Below are positions 13,906 to 22,405 of a DNA stretch of 33,630 nucleotides, in pieces. Position 1 is the first letter of the stretch. The number at the start of each line of letters is the position of its first letter. Origin of the DNA: Bacillota bacterium. Its GTDB lineage: Bacteria > Bacillota > Clostridia > Oscillospirales > Ruminococcaceae. Below the pieces are notes generated by a model. It was not told the origin of the DNA, made no database searches, and worked only from the letters and a program-made list of their open reading frames with translations. The DNA is taken from NCBI GenBank assembly GCA_023421245.1, contig JAEZTV010000025.1:1-33630 (forward strand), in the 5' to 3' direction. A program made the position numbers and the translations under genes.

Positions 13906-14598
13906 TTATTTATCGCGGATGCGCGTGAGCTTTTTAATCCATGACCTGCCGAATATTGAAAGAAAAAACACATTTGCAGCCGCATGGATGGCATTAAACA
14001 ATACCCCGCCCACAAGCGCTGCCCGGATAGCCTGCCACGAGGGTGCAATATAGCCCAGCAGATAGAACGAATCGACGATAATGCCATAAAGAAAGCCCGC
14101 CGCTGCCCCGTACAGGCAGAGCGGCAGCCGTTTTTCCAGACTGCCGCGCCTGCCAAGGATGCCTGCAAGCGCACCAACCAATCCAAAACCGAGCATCTGC
14201 CATGGCGTCCATGCACCCTGCCCAAACAGTATGTTGGAGCATAGCGCGCTCAAGGCGCCTGCAATAAATCCGGCCGAAGGGCCAAACACCGCACCGGTAA
14301 CGATAACCACCGCGCCCACCGGCTTAAAATTTGCAAGCGGCGCAAACAATACCCTGCCTGCCACCGCCACAGCGGACAGCACCGCGACCGCCGTAAGGGT
14401 ATTGGCATCGGGGCGGGATAGCTCAAAGCTTGCAAACCCAAGCAGCAGAACCAACAGTACACCCAGAATCGACACCAGCTGAACGCTTAATTTTCCTGCA
14501 CAATACACCCAAACCAGAGTTCCCGCAAGCAGTGCCGCGGCAAGCAGCAGGGCGATTTTGGGCGCGCATGCGCGGGTTTTGCCGCTTACTCCTCCCAC
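13906..14598 (-). CDS. ECF transporter substrate-binding (S) component, substrate unknown
   Basis: 230 residues from a GTG at 14598 overlapping the ATPase gene by 13 bp; no better start is visible. About six or seven membrane helices. FKPVGAVVIVTGAVFGPSAG and FGQGAWTPWQMLGFGLVGAL are typical of integral-membrane S components of energy-coupling-factor transporters of the group II (dedicated) kind. The N-terminal 50 residues (two helices) precede the usual S core. The substrate cannot be read from sequence, since S components bind different vitamins, queuosine precursors or metals. The gene is the last of the T-A-S operon, so this S protein probably has its own dedicated energising module. Confidence 0.85.
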   Translation of the reverse strand: MGGVSGKTRACAPKIALLLAAALLAGTLVWVYCAGKLSVQLVSILGVLLVLLLGFASFELSRPDANTLTAVAVLSAVAVAGRVLFAPLANFKPVGAVVIVTGAVFGPSAGFIAGALSALCSNILFGQGAWTPWQMLGFGLVGALAGILGRRGSLEKRLPLCLYGAAAGFLYGIIVDSFYLLGYIAPSWQAIRAALVGGVLFNAIHAAANVFFLSIFGRSWIKKLTRIRDK

Positions 14599-16202
14599 AG
14601 GCGCTCTACCTCCTTACAGGTAACCGCATGGCGGCGGTAGTCTCCGGCAATCAGGCTTGCGGGGGTTGTATAGAACGTATTGCCGCCAAAAAACTCTTTT
14701 GGGGGTGCAGTACACGCAACCCCGCCGTCAAACAGCAGCGCGCAGCGGTCACAATGCTCAGCGCAAAACTCAACATCATGGCTTGCCATAACAATCGTTA
14801 CCTCTTGCCCCGCGAGCTGTTTGAGCAAAACGGCTAACTGCCCCTTTGCGTGAGCATCAAGCGCCTTGGTCGGTTCATCCAGCAGCACAAGACCGGGGCG
14901 GGCAAGCAGCACCTTTGCAAGGGCTGCGCGCTGACGCTCCCCCTCGCTGACATCATACGGGTGGCGGGTAAGAATGGAGGAGATGCAAAGTGCCTTTGCA
15001 ATTTGCTCCACTTCATACTGTGCGTTCTGCGCGCCGTTTGCGCGCGCGGTATCCATAAGATCGTCAAAAACGGTATCGTGCACAAACAAAAGCTTGGTGT
15101 TTTGCGGCAGATATACCGCTTTTGCCTTGCCCTGCTTTCCATGCAGCGTAACCTTACCCCTGTTTGGTTTTAGGATTGCGCACAGCAGCTTAAGCAGTGT
15201 AGTCTTTCCGGAGCCGTTATCGCCCATAAGAGCGGTAATCTCGCCTTGGTGTGCGGTAAAGTCCAGGTCTTTAAAAATCAGCTCCTGCGCGCCGTTGTGC
15301 CCAAAATACACCCGCTTTGCATGCACAGCTACGGTACCGCTGTCACCGCCGCTTCCCGGCGGGAGAGGTGCGAGAGGTTTCCCCTGCATCTTTTCCTCAA
15401 ACAGGGTACGCCCCTCGCTGACAGTTAAGGGGATGGGCCGATGATCTGCAAAGATACGTGCCGCAGCAGGAAGCATCCGCGAGAAAACGGCACCCCGTCC
15501 CGCCATCCAGTGCGCGGTTTCCCTACCGCTGCCGCTAAAAGAAAGTGAACCGTTTTCCAGTACCAATGCATGGTCACAGTGGGCCAGCAGCGCCTCGATA
15601 TTGTGTTCCGCAATCATAACGGTAAGCCCCAGTTCGCGGTTTAGGCGGATAAGCATTGAGAGGAAATCGCGCGTCGCCACGGGATCAAGCTGCGAGGTAG
15701 GTTCATCAAGCAGGATAAGACGGGGGGATAATGCGAGCACTGACGCAAGGTTGACCATCTGTTTCTGTCCGCCCGAAAGGGTATTAACATTGCGGTCAAG
15801 CAGTCTTCCAAGGCCAAAAAAGCTTGCCATCTCCGCCACACGGCGGCGGATAACCTGCGGCGGGAATCCCAGCGATTCCAACCCAAAGCACAGCTCTGCG
15901 CGTACTGTGTCGGTAACGAGCTGGCTGTCGATATCCTGCATCACAAAGCCGATATCACATGACGACTGCATCCGGTTTAGGGCATTGATCGGTTCCCCCC
16001 GATACTTGATAGTACCGCTGTATGTACCGCTTGCGCACAGCTCAGGCTTAAGATTTGCAAGCAAAGTGGATTTTCCGCTGCCTGATGTGCCGGATAGCAG
16101 AACAAACTCACCCTCGTTTACCGAAAAGCTGAGGTTGCAAAGCGCGGGGCGGTCTGCCTTGGGGTAGGTATAGGAATAACCGCGTACCGTTAACAGCTCC
16201 AT
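14586..16202 (-). CDS. ECF transporter ATPase, two ABC domains fused in one chain
   Basis: 538 residues from the ATG at 16202, which has GGGAGG 7 nt upstream; a TTG at 16217 is less likely. The first ABC domain (about 1-235) has Walker A SGTSGSGKST, signature LSGGQKQ and Walker B LILLDEPTSQLD. The second (about 290-515) has Walker A GDNGSGKTT, signature VSEGERQ, a variant of LSGGQ, and Walker B LVLLDEPTKALD. The fusion replaces separate EcfA and EcfA' and would form both catalytic sites intramolecularly. It hydrolyses ATP at the cytoplasmic face to drive uptake through EcfT and the S component. It overlaps the upstream EcfT gene by 13 bp and the downstream S gene by 13 bp, which is tight coupling. 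Confidence 0.93.
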   Translation of the reverse strand: MELLTVRGYSYTYPKADRPALCNLSFSVNEGEFVLLSGTSGSGKSTLLANLKPELCASGTYSGTIKYRGEPINALNRMQSSCDIGFVMQDIDSQLVTDTVRAELCFGLESLGFPPQVIRRRVAEMASFFGLGRLLDRNVNTLSGGQKQMVNLASVLALSPRLILLDEPTSQLDPVATRDFLSMLIRLNRELGLTVMIAEHNIEALLAHCDHALVLENGSLSFSGSGRETAHWMAGRGAVFSRMLPAAARIFADHRPIPLTVSEGRTLFEEKMQGKPLAPLPPGSGGDSGTVAVHAKRVYFGHNGAQELIFKDLDFTAHQGEITALMGDNGSGKTTLLKLLCAILKPNRGKVTLHGKQGKAKAVYLPQNTKLLFVHDTVFDDLMDTARANGAQNAQYEVEQIAKALCISSILTRHPYDVSEGERQRAALAKVLLARPGLVLLDEPTKALDAHAKGQLAVLLKQLAGQEVTIVMASHDVEFCAEHCDRCALLFDGGVACTAPPKEFFGGNTFYTTPASLIAGDYRRHAVTCKEVERLWEE

Positions 16203-17068
16203 CGAATCGCCTCCCAACCATCACATAAAAGCGGAACCGCCGCGAGCAGTGTGAATAGCAGATAGTATATGCCTTGCCAGCCTGTAAGGTAAAGCCTGCT
16301 CATTGCAGGGTAAAAGGTGTATGCAAGCCCGTTTGATGTATATATCATGATGATTATTGCAAATAGTATTGTCATTGCTGCGGTCGCCACAATATCACGC
16401 GGGGCGATACGTTCGGATTTATATCTTGTGCACCTCGCAGCGCCATAGCCGCGTGCACGCATCGAGCGTGCGGTATCAAGCGAGTCCTCCAGTGCGCAGC
16501 TTAGCAGCACGGTAACCGTCTGTGCAAGCCCTCTTGCCCGCGTTGCAATACCCTTTGCCTTGGTAAGCGGCGGAGATAAAAGAGAGAGTGTATCCGATAT
16601 CTCTTGCTGGCGACGGATGAGCATCGGCACAAGCCGCATTGTCATACTTAGTACCAGCGCGGTTGAGGACAACCTTGTGCCAAACAGCTCGCGAAGGCGC
16701 TGACCCGGCAGTAGTGCAAAGAACACCGTAAACCACAGCATGACGCATAAGAGCATCAGCCCAGAAACCAGACCGTAGAGGATTGCCTCAAGCGTAACCG
16801 GCTTACCAAGCAGCGTTGTAAGCACCGCGCTGCCGCGATGGTTAAACAGCGGGTTAAACAACACGATTAGCCCTACAAACGGTAAGCCAAACCGCAGCAT
16901 ACGAAACAGCTCTGCCTTTGTGCATACACGTAAAACAAGCAACACCGAAAACATCAGGCTTAGGGCAATGATGATAGGGTTCATTGTCATTAGTGTGAGT
17001 ACGAGCATAGTTGCAAAGTAGCACAGATGGGATATGCGGTGGTAGGAATAAAAGCCGAGCGTCTTCAT
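16190..17068 (-). CDS. ecfT: ECF transporter transmembrane (T) component
   Basis: 292 residues from the ATG at 17068 (MKTLGFYSYHR), which follows GAAAGGAA; the frame extends to 17113 but without a site there. About five membrane helices. The cytoplasmic coupling helices are visible: TALVLSMTMRLVPMLIRRQQEI and the AR-type motif SLDTARSMRARGYG, which docks in the ATPase grooves. It transmits ATP hydrolysis to toppling of the S component. First gene of the operon. The 5' region is occupied by a dispersed palindromic element (17105-17290), and no riboswitch that would reveal the substrate was recognised. Confidence 0.92.
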   Translation of the reverse strand: MKTLGFYSYHRISHLCYFATMLVLTLMTMNPIIIALSLMFSVLLVLRVCTKAELFRMLRFGLPFVGLIVLFNPLFNHRGSAVLTTLLGKPVTLEAILYGLVSGLMLLCVMLWFTVFFALLPGQRLRELFGTRLSSTALVLSMTMRLVPMLIRRQQEISDTLSLLSPPLTKAKGIATRARGLAQTVTVLLSCALEDSLDTARSMRARGYGAARCTRYKSERIAPRDIVATAAMTILFAIIIMIYTSNGLAYTFYPAMSRLYLTGWQGIYYLLFTLLAAVPLLCDGWEAIRWSC

Positions 17069-17104
17069 AAAAGCGTTCCTTTCGACCCGATTGGTCAGCA
17101 CCTT

Positions 17105-17290
17105 TATACTCAATAAACTTTAAAATAAATGCATGTTCAGCCGCACGGATTTCCGTGCGGCGCCCGCATCGGGGGCGGAGCTGCATGCCGTTTATAGCAA
17201 GTGACCGCTGAGCAAAGCAGATTTTCGGTCTGTTCGCGCGGGGCAGCTTGAAAACTGCATGTTTTCAAGTGGATTGGCTATATCATAACG
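17105..17290 (-). repeat. Dispersed palindromic element, copy B
   Basis: Homologous in reverse orientation to 5861-6046 (see copy A). It contains CTTGAAAAC/GTTTTCAAG (17248-17270), CCCCGATGCGGGC, and GCCGCACGGA-TT-TCCGTGCGGC (about 17139-17161). Its TTGAGTATAAAGG end abuts the ecfT leader. Confidence 0.65.
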
Positions 17291-17455
17291 CGCACACCAT
17301 ACCTTGTCAAACACGAGCGAAATACCCTGCTTACTATTTGGCGGCGCGATATCATCCACATCCATAAAACGCACGACACGCACAAGCTTAAGATTCTTCG
17401 GGTAAAAATTCACTTAACCTGACGGCGGCCATACAATCCTTGAACGTGCTGGATG
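17291..17455. other. Intergenic between copy B and the tuf terminator
   Basis: A minus-strand frame (GTG at 17413) runs through here into copy B but has no ribosome binding site. It may be a gene remnant; no product is recognised. Confidence 0.3.
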
Positions 17456-17489
17456 CAAAAAGGGAAGCGTTATGCACGCTTCCCTTTCT
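17456..17489 (-). terminator. Terminator of the str/tuf transcript
   Basis: An 8-bp stem GGGAAGCG/CGCTTCCC with a 7-nt loop is followed on the minus strand by TTTTT. It begins about 35 bp past the tuf stop. The plus side ends CTTTCTT. Confidence 0.85.
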
Positions 17490-17519
17490 TATTGCTGCCC
17501 TAGGGCTACAAGGTTATGA

Positions 17520-18722
17520 TTAGCTGTTGATTGCAATAACAACACCCGAGCCTACGGTGCGGCCACCCTCACGGATAGCGAAACGCAGACCAGTCTCAAT
17601 TGCAATCGGGGTGATGAGCTCTACGTCCATCTCAATGTTGTCACCAGGCATGCACATCTCGACGCCCTCAGGCAGCTTGATGATACCGGTAACGTCAGTT
17701 GTACGGAAATAGAACTGGGGGCGATAGTTATCAAAGAACGGAGTGTGACGGCCGCCCTCGTCCTTTTTCAGAACGTAAACCTGCCCGCGGAACTTGGTGT
17801 GGGGGTTGATGGAGCCGGGTTTGCACAAAACCTGTCCACGCTCAATGTCAGTTCTCTGAACACCGCGCAGCAGTGCGCCAACATTATCGCCAGCCTCAGC
17901 ATAGTCGAGAATCTTGCGGAACATCTCGATACCGGTAACAACGGTCTTTCTCTTCTCGTCGGTCAAACCAACAAGCTCAACCTCGTCGCCGGTCTTAATC
18001 TGTCCACGCTCTACCCTACCGGTTGCAACAGTGCCGCGACCAGTGATGGTGAACACGTCCTCAACAGGCATAAGGAAGGGCAGGTCAGACTTACGCTCGG
18101 GGGTGGGAATATAGCTGTCAACTGCATCCATGAGCTCTACGATGGGAGCATACTCAGGAGAGTTAATGTCGGTAGAGGTGCTCTCAAGAGCAACCAGAGC
18201 GGAACCCTTGATGATGGGGGTGTCGTCGCCCGGGAACTCGTAAGCGGAAAGAAGCTCACGAATTTCCATCTCAACGAGCTCAAGCAGCTCTTCGTCGTCA
18301 ACCTGATCGGCTTTGTTCATGAAAACAACGATATAAGGAACGCCTACCTGACGGGAAAGCAGGATGTGCTCTCTTGTCTGAGGCATAGGGCCGTCTGCAG
18401 AGGATACAACGAGAATAGCGCCGTCCATCTGAGCCGCACCGGTGATCATGTTCTTAACGTAGTCGGCATGTCCGGGGCAGTCAACGTGAGCGTAGTGACG
18501 ATTGTCGGTCTCGTACTCAACGTGTGAGGTGTTGATGGTAATGCCGCGCTCTCTCTCTTCGGGAGCCTTATCGATCATGTCGTAAGCAACATAGTTTGCC
18601 GAACCGCGGAAACCAAGCACCTTTGTGATAGCCGCTGTTAAGGATGTTTTACCATGGTCAACGTGACCGATAGTGCCAATATTAACGTGGGGTTTTGTAC
18701 GTTCAAATTTGGCCTTTGCCAT
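17520..18722 (-). CDS. tuf: Elongation factor Tu
   Basis: 400 residues, normal bacterial length. GTPase that brings aminoacyl-tRNA to the ribosomal A site. G1 is GHVDHGKT (19-26), switch II is DCPGHADY, G4 is NKAD, and G5 is SALVAL-like. Domains II and III follow, ending GGRTVGSGVVIAI, close to the normal C-terminus. ATG at 18722 follows AAAAGGAGG. It is last in the rpsL-rpsG-fusA-tuf order but has its own promoter (18777-18805), as is common for this highly expressed gene. Only one tuf copy is in the window. Confidence 0.98.
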   Translation of the reverse strand: MAKAKFERTKPHVNIGTIGHVDHGKTSLTAAITKVLGFRGSANYVAYDMIDKAPEERERGITINTSHVEYETDNRHYAHVDCPGHADYVKNMITGAAQMDGAILVVSSADGPMPQTREHILLSRQVGVPYIVVFMNKADQVDDEELLELVEMEIRELLSAYEFPGDDTPIIKGSALVALESTSTDINSPEYAPIVELMDAVDSYIPTPERKSDLPFLMPVEDVFTITGRGTVATGRVERGQIKTGDEVELVGLTDEKRKTVVTGIEMFRKILDYAEAGDNVGALLRGVQRTDIERGQVLCKPGSINPHTKFRGQVYVLKKDEGGRHTPFFDNYRPQFYFRTTDVTGIIKLPEGVEMCMPGDNIEMDVELITPIAIETGLRFAIREGGRTVGSGVVIAINS

Positions 18723-18776
18723 TGGATTTTCCTCCTTTTATAAACACATTATTTCGGAACTGTTTATTATAGTGAC

Positions 18777-18805
18777 ATTGTAGCAATAAACCTAAAAAAT
18801 ATCAA
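18777..18805 (-). promoter_or_regulatory. Internal promoter of tuf
   Basis: Minus strand TTGATA (18805-18800), 17-bp spacer, TACAAT (18782-18777), lying in the fusA-tuf gap. A second TATAAT lies about 12 bp further on. Confidence 0.7.
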
Positions 18806-18842
18806 GTGGCCGGGGCAAAAATGGCCGCCCTTAAGCCCCTGA

Positions 18843-20924
18843 TCAGCCCTGCTTCGTACGGACATTCATGATGCCCTCGGCAATGGATTTGGGTACCTCA
18901 ATGTAGTGGCTGGGCTCCATTGAGTAACTGCCGCGTCCCTGCGATTTAGAGCGCAAGTCGGTGGAATAGCCAAACATCTCGGAAAGCGGCACAAACGCAT
19001 TGATCTGCTGTGCGCCAAACTGTGCCTCCATGCCTTGAATCTGTCCGCGGCGGGAGTTAAGGTCACCGATAACGTCGCCCATATACTCTTCGGGAACGGT
19101 TACCGTTACCTTCATAATGGGCTCAAGGATGGCGGGGTCGGCCTTTTTCATTGCCTCTTTAAACGCCATGGAACCTGCAATCTTAAACGCCATTTCAGAC
19201 GAGTCAACCTCGTGGTAGGATCCATCATACAGCGTTACAATAACGTCTACAACGGGGTATCCCGCTAAAACGCCCGCCTGCATGGCCCCCTGAATACCGG
19301 CATCGACAGGAGCAATATACTCCTTGGGAATCGCACCGCCTACAACGGCATTTCTAAACTCGTAGCCCTTACCGGACTCGTTGGGCTCAACCTTGATCTT
19401 AACATGACCATACTGGCCACGGCCGCCCGACTGACGCGCATACTTATTGTCGACATCCGCAAGCTTGCGAACCGTCTCCTTGTATGCAACCTGGGGTTTA
19501 CCGACGTTTGCCTCTACGCGGAACTCGCGCAGCAGGCGGTCGACGATAATCTCAAGGTGCAGTTCACCCATGCCGGCGATGATTGTTTGCCCCGTCTCTT
19601 CATCGGTATAGTTCTTGAAGGTGGGGTCCTCTTCCGAAAGCTTGGCCAGGGCAATGCCCATCTTCTCTTGACCGGCCTTGGTCTTAGGCTCAATCGCAAC
19701 ACGGATAACAGGGTCGGGGAACTCCATAGATTCAAGAATAATCGGATGCTTTGCATCACACAGTGTGTCGCCTGTGGTGGTATTTTTAAGACCAACCGCG
19801 GCAGCGATGTCACCGGCAAAGCACTCGTCGATATCTTGACGATGGTTTGCATGCATCTGCAGAATACGACCGATACGCTCGTTGTTATCTTTGTTCGCAT
19901 TGTATACCGTGCTGCCGGTTTTTACCGAACCGGAATACACGCGGAAGAAGCACAGCTTACCCACATAGGGGTCGGTCGCAATCTTAAATGCAAGCGCAGC
20001 GAAAGGCGATTTGTCGTCCGAAGGACGCTCCTCGGTCTCGTTCGTGTTCGTGTTCACGCCGGTGATATGGTCAACGTCAATGGGGGACGGCATGTAATCT
20101 ATTACAGCGTCGAGTACCTTCTGCACGCCCTTGTTGCGGTAAGAGGTGCCGCATACTACCGGTACTATGGTATTGGCAAGGGTTCCCTTGCGGATGCAAG
20201 CCTTGATTTCGTCAATCGAGAGCTCTTCGCCGTCAAGGTATTTCATCATCATTTCCTCATCGATCTCAGCCGCAGCTTCGATAAGCTTCTGACGATACTC
20301 CTCCGCCTTCTCCAACATATCCTCGGGGATATCTTCAACACGGATATCCTTTCCGAGATCATCGTAGTATACATAGGCCTTCATCTCAAGCAGATCGATG
20401 ATACCTTTGAAAAACTGCTCCGCGCCGATAGGCAGCTGGATCGGAACAGCGTTGCATTTGAGTCTTTGGTGCATCATCTCCACCACACGGTAGAAGTCTG
20501 CACCCATAATGTCCATCTTGTTTACATAGGCCATACGCGGCACCTTGTATTTATCAGCCTGACGCCATACGGTTTCAGACTGCGGCTCGACGCCACCCTT
20601 CGCGCAAAAAACTGTTACGGAACCGTCCAACACGCGAAGCGAACGCTCAACCTCAACCGTGAAATCAACGTGCCCGGGCGTATCGATGATATTGACACGA
20701 TAGCCTTTCCAAAACGCAGTGGTTGCAGCGGAGGTAATGGTAATACCTCTTTCCTGCTCCTGCTCCATCCAGTCCATCGTTGCAGCACCATCATGGGTTT
20801 CCCCTATTTTGTGTGTCTTTCCTGTATAGTACAGTATGCGCTCTGTAGTTGTGGTTTTTCCAGCGTCAATGTGAGCCATTATGCCTATGTTTCGGGTTTG
20901 TTCAAGCGAAACGTCTCTTGGCAT
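18843..20924 (-). CDS. fusA: Elongation factor G
   Basis: 693 residues. Ribosomal translocase GTPase. P-loop AHIDAGKT (17-24), switch I ERGITITSAATT, DTPGHVDFTVEVERSLRVLDG, and NKMD. Domain IV (VGGAIPKEYIAPVDAGIQGAM) and the domain V end (GMEAQFGAQQINAFVPLSEM) are intact, so it is a classical EF-G rather than a tetracycline-protection paralogue. ATG at 20924 after AAGGAGG. It follows rpsG by 125 bp, a gap containing a 14-bp palindrome CCGTGTATACACGG (21027-21040) and a GCCTTTG/CAAAGGC stem. Confidence 0.98.
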   Translation of the reverse strand: MPRDVSLEQTRNIGIMAHIDAGKTTTTERILYYTGKTHKIGETHDGAATMDWMEQEQERGITITSAATTAFWKGYRVNIIDTPGHVDFTVEVERSLRVLDGSVTVFCAKGGVEPQSETVWRQADKYKVPRMAYVNKMDIMGADFYRVVEMMHQRLKCNAVPIQLPIGAEQFFKGIIDLLEMKAYVYYDDLGKDIRVEDIPEDMLEKAEEYRQKLIEAAAEIDEEMMMKYLDGEELSIDEIKACIRKGTLANTIVPVVCGTSYRNKGVQKVLDAVIDYMPSPIDVDHITGVNTNTNETEERPSDDKSPFAALAFKIATDPYVGKLCFFRVYSGSVKTGSTVYNANKDNNERIGRILQMHANHRQDIDECFAGDIAAAVGLKNTTTGDTLCDAKHPIILESMEFPDPVIRVAIEPKTKAGQEKMGIALAKLSEEDPTFKNYTDEETGQTIIAGMGELHLEIIVDRLLREFRVEANVGKPQVAYKETVRKLADVDNKYARQSGGRGQYGHVKIKVEPNESGKGYEFRNAVVGGAIPKEYIAPVDAGIQGAMQAGVLAGYPVVDVIVTLYDGSYHEVDSSEMAFKIAGSMAFKEAMKKADPAILEPIMKVTVTVPEEYMGDVIGDLNSRRGQIQGMEAQFGAQQINAFVPLSEMFGYSTDLRSKSQGRGSYSMEPSHYIEVPKSIAEGIMNVRTKQG

Positions 20925-21049
20925 ATAGTCCTCCTTAGAAAAATAACTGCTATGCAGCCTTTGCAGCGTGCATATCTACAGGCGACATACAAAGGCTCAT
21001 TAGACATTGCGTATAAAAATGTGCTACCGTGTATACACGGATAACAAAA

Positions 21050-21520
21050 CTACCATCTGTAGTTGGCAAACGCCTTGTTGGCTTCCGCCATCTTATGCGT
21101 ATCCTCGCGTTTCTTTACCGCGCCGCCCATGCTGTTGGTGGCATCGATAATCTCGCCTGCAAGACGCTCTCTCATAGTGCGCTCCGAGCGGTTTCTAGCA
21201 TACAGCGTAATCCAGCGCAGACCGAGCGTTTGTCTTCTCTCGGGTCTGACCGGCATCGGAACCTGATAGGTAGAGCCACCTACACGACGAGCTTTAACTT
21301 CAAGCGACGGCATGATATTTTCCATGGCGAGCTCAAAAGCTTCCAGCGGGTCTTTGCCCGTTTTATCCTTTACGATGTCGAAGGCACCGTAAACAATCTT
21401 TTGAGCAACACCCTTTTTGCCGTCATACATCACGCCGTTGATTAAGCGTGTGACAAGCTTGGAATTATAAAGCGGATCAGGCAAAACATCACGTTTTGCA
21501 ATTTGACCTCTTCTTGGCAT
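21050..21520 (-). CDS. rpsG: 30S ribosomal protein S7
   Basis: 156 residues, normal length. Primary 16S rRNA binder that nucleates 30S head assembly. Begins MPRRGQIAKRDVLPDPLYNS, has INGVMYDGKKGVAQKIVY, RVGGSTYQVPMPVRPERR, and ends FANYRW. ATG at 21520 after GAAGGAGGGAAG. In enteric bacteria S7 represses its own operon through the S12-S7 spacer; the spacer here is 181 bp. Confidence 0.98.
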   Translation of the reverse strand: MPRRGQIAKRDVLPDPLYNSKLVTRLINGVMYDGKKGVAQKIVYGAFDIVKDKTGKDPLEAFELAMENIMPSLEVKARRVGGSTYQVPMPVRPERRQTLGLRWITLYARNRSERTMRERLAGEIIDATNSMGGAVKKREDTHKMAEANKAFANYRW

Positions 21521-21701
21521 TTTCGCTTCCCTCCTTCACAGAATGAATTCACAGGTACTCGAAAGCGCAAAACTCCCGTTGGCCAAGTGCGGGGTCATCG
21601 CTTCGTCTGCCCTTAAGACAACCGAATCTATATAAACCCTAAGCACCTTGCCTTCCCCTACCTTAGTAAGGGTGCAGTTTGTGGGGTGTTTCACTTCTCG
21701 A
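21521..21701 (-). promoter_or_regulatory. rpsL-rpsG spacer, possible S7 control region
   Basis: 181 nt without a credible gene. A frame crosses it but begins inside rpsL in another phase. It contains short stems such as CCTTACTAAGG. A regulatory role is suggested only by analogy with the E. coli S7 target. Confidence 0.3.
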
Positions 21702-22130
21702 TTATTTTGCAGCCGCACCGGGCTTGGGACGTTTGGCACCATACTTGGAACGACTCTGCATACGTTTTGCAACGCCCTGAGCATCCAATGTGCCGCGGAT
21801 GATGTGGTAACGTACACCCGGCAGATCCTTTACACGTCCGCCACGGATGAGCACAACGCTATGCTCCTGCAGGTTATGACCGATACCAGGGATATAAGCC
21901 GAAGCCTCAATCTGGTTTGTAAGCCTTACTCTTGCTACCTTACGCAGAGCAGAGTTCGGCTTTTTGGGGGTCATTGTTCTGATTGCTGTGCATACGCCGC
22001 GTTTTTGCGGAGAAGTTTGGTCGGTCGTCACGCGTCTTTTCGAGTTGTAGCCCTTAAGCAGCGCAGGCGAATTCGATTTCTTTCCCACAACCTCTCGTCC
22101 TTTGCGAACCAGTTGGTTAAAGGTTGGCAT
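21702..22130 (-). CDS. rpsL: 30S ribosomal protein S12
   Basis: 142 residues. Decoding-centre protein. Begins MPTFNQLVRKGREV and contains TMTPKKPNSALRKVARVRLTN and GGRVKDLPGVRYHIIRGT. Both Lys positions where streptomycin resistance usually arises (in TPKKPNS and GRVKDLPG) are the wild-type Lys, and the Asp that is methylthiolated in many bacteria is present. ATG at 22130 after AGAAGGAGGTG. First gene of the str transcript with a leader of about 127 nt. Confidence 0.98.
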   Translation of the reverse strand: MPTFNQLVRKGREVVGKKSNSPALLKGYNSKRRVTTDQTSPQKRGVCTAIRTMTPKKPNSALRKVARVRLTNQIEASAYIPGIGHNLQEHSVVLIRGGRVKDLPGVRYHIIRGTLDAQGVAKRMQSRSKYGAKRPKPGAAAK

Positions 22131-22199
22131 GCTGCACCTCCTTCTTTTACTATTTATTATAAAAACGCAAAACTGCGTCTTTACTCGCTCAAAACCCCG

Positions 22200-22227
22200 C
22201 GCAGATACGTATATGGTAGTATCTGCG
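22200..22227 (-). promoter_or_regulatory. Leader hairpin of the str operon
   Basis: A perfect 9-bp stem CGCAGATAC/GTATCTGCG with a 10-nt loop lies between the str promoter and rpsL. There is no U-tract, so it is not a terminator. It could be a protein or ribosome-level control element. Confidence 0.4.
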
Positions 22228-22264
22228 ACTTTTCATTAAAAATTACATGGGGCACCGACTATAC

Positions 22265-22294
22265 ATTTTAGCACCGCTTATCCGGTTTTGTCAA
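22265..22294 (-). promoter_or_regulatory. Promoter of rpsL-rpsG-fusA
   Basis: Minus strand TTGACA (22294-22289), 18-bp spacer, TAAAAT (22270-22265). Confidence 0.75.
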
Positions 22295-22347
22295 CATCCC
22301 GTGTACATTTCTTTAAAAAACGTTTTTTGCACGCATAAATTGAGAAT

Positions 22348-22380
22348 AAATCGGGAGCCGTGGGAAACGACCCCCGATTT
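22348..22380 (-). terminator. Hairpin after rpoC, probable (partial) terminator
   Basis: An 8-bp stem AAATCGGG/CCCGATTT with further inner pairing (GTCGT/ACGGC) is followed on the minus strand by ATTCTC, a weak U-tract. It begins 26 bp past the rpoC stop and before the str promoter. Confidence 0.5.
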
Positions 22381-22405
22381 TACCGTCGTGTTCGGATTAT
22401 TGCTC

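Noticed and set aside
17192..17413. Minus-strand 73-codon frame
   Set aside because: GTG start without a site, and its second half lies in dispersed element copy B; at best a gene remnant.
19404..21044. Long plus-strand frame (546 codons) opposite fusA
   Set aside because: Exact antisense of a highly conserved EF-G gene; no ribosome binding site and no family-like motifs.
21536..21817. Minus-strand frame crossing the rpsL-rpsG spacer
   Set aside because: Begins inside rpsL in another phase; spacer has no start signal of its own.
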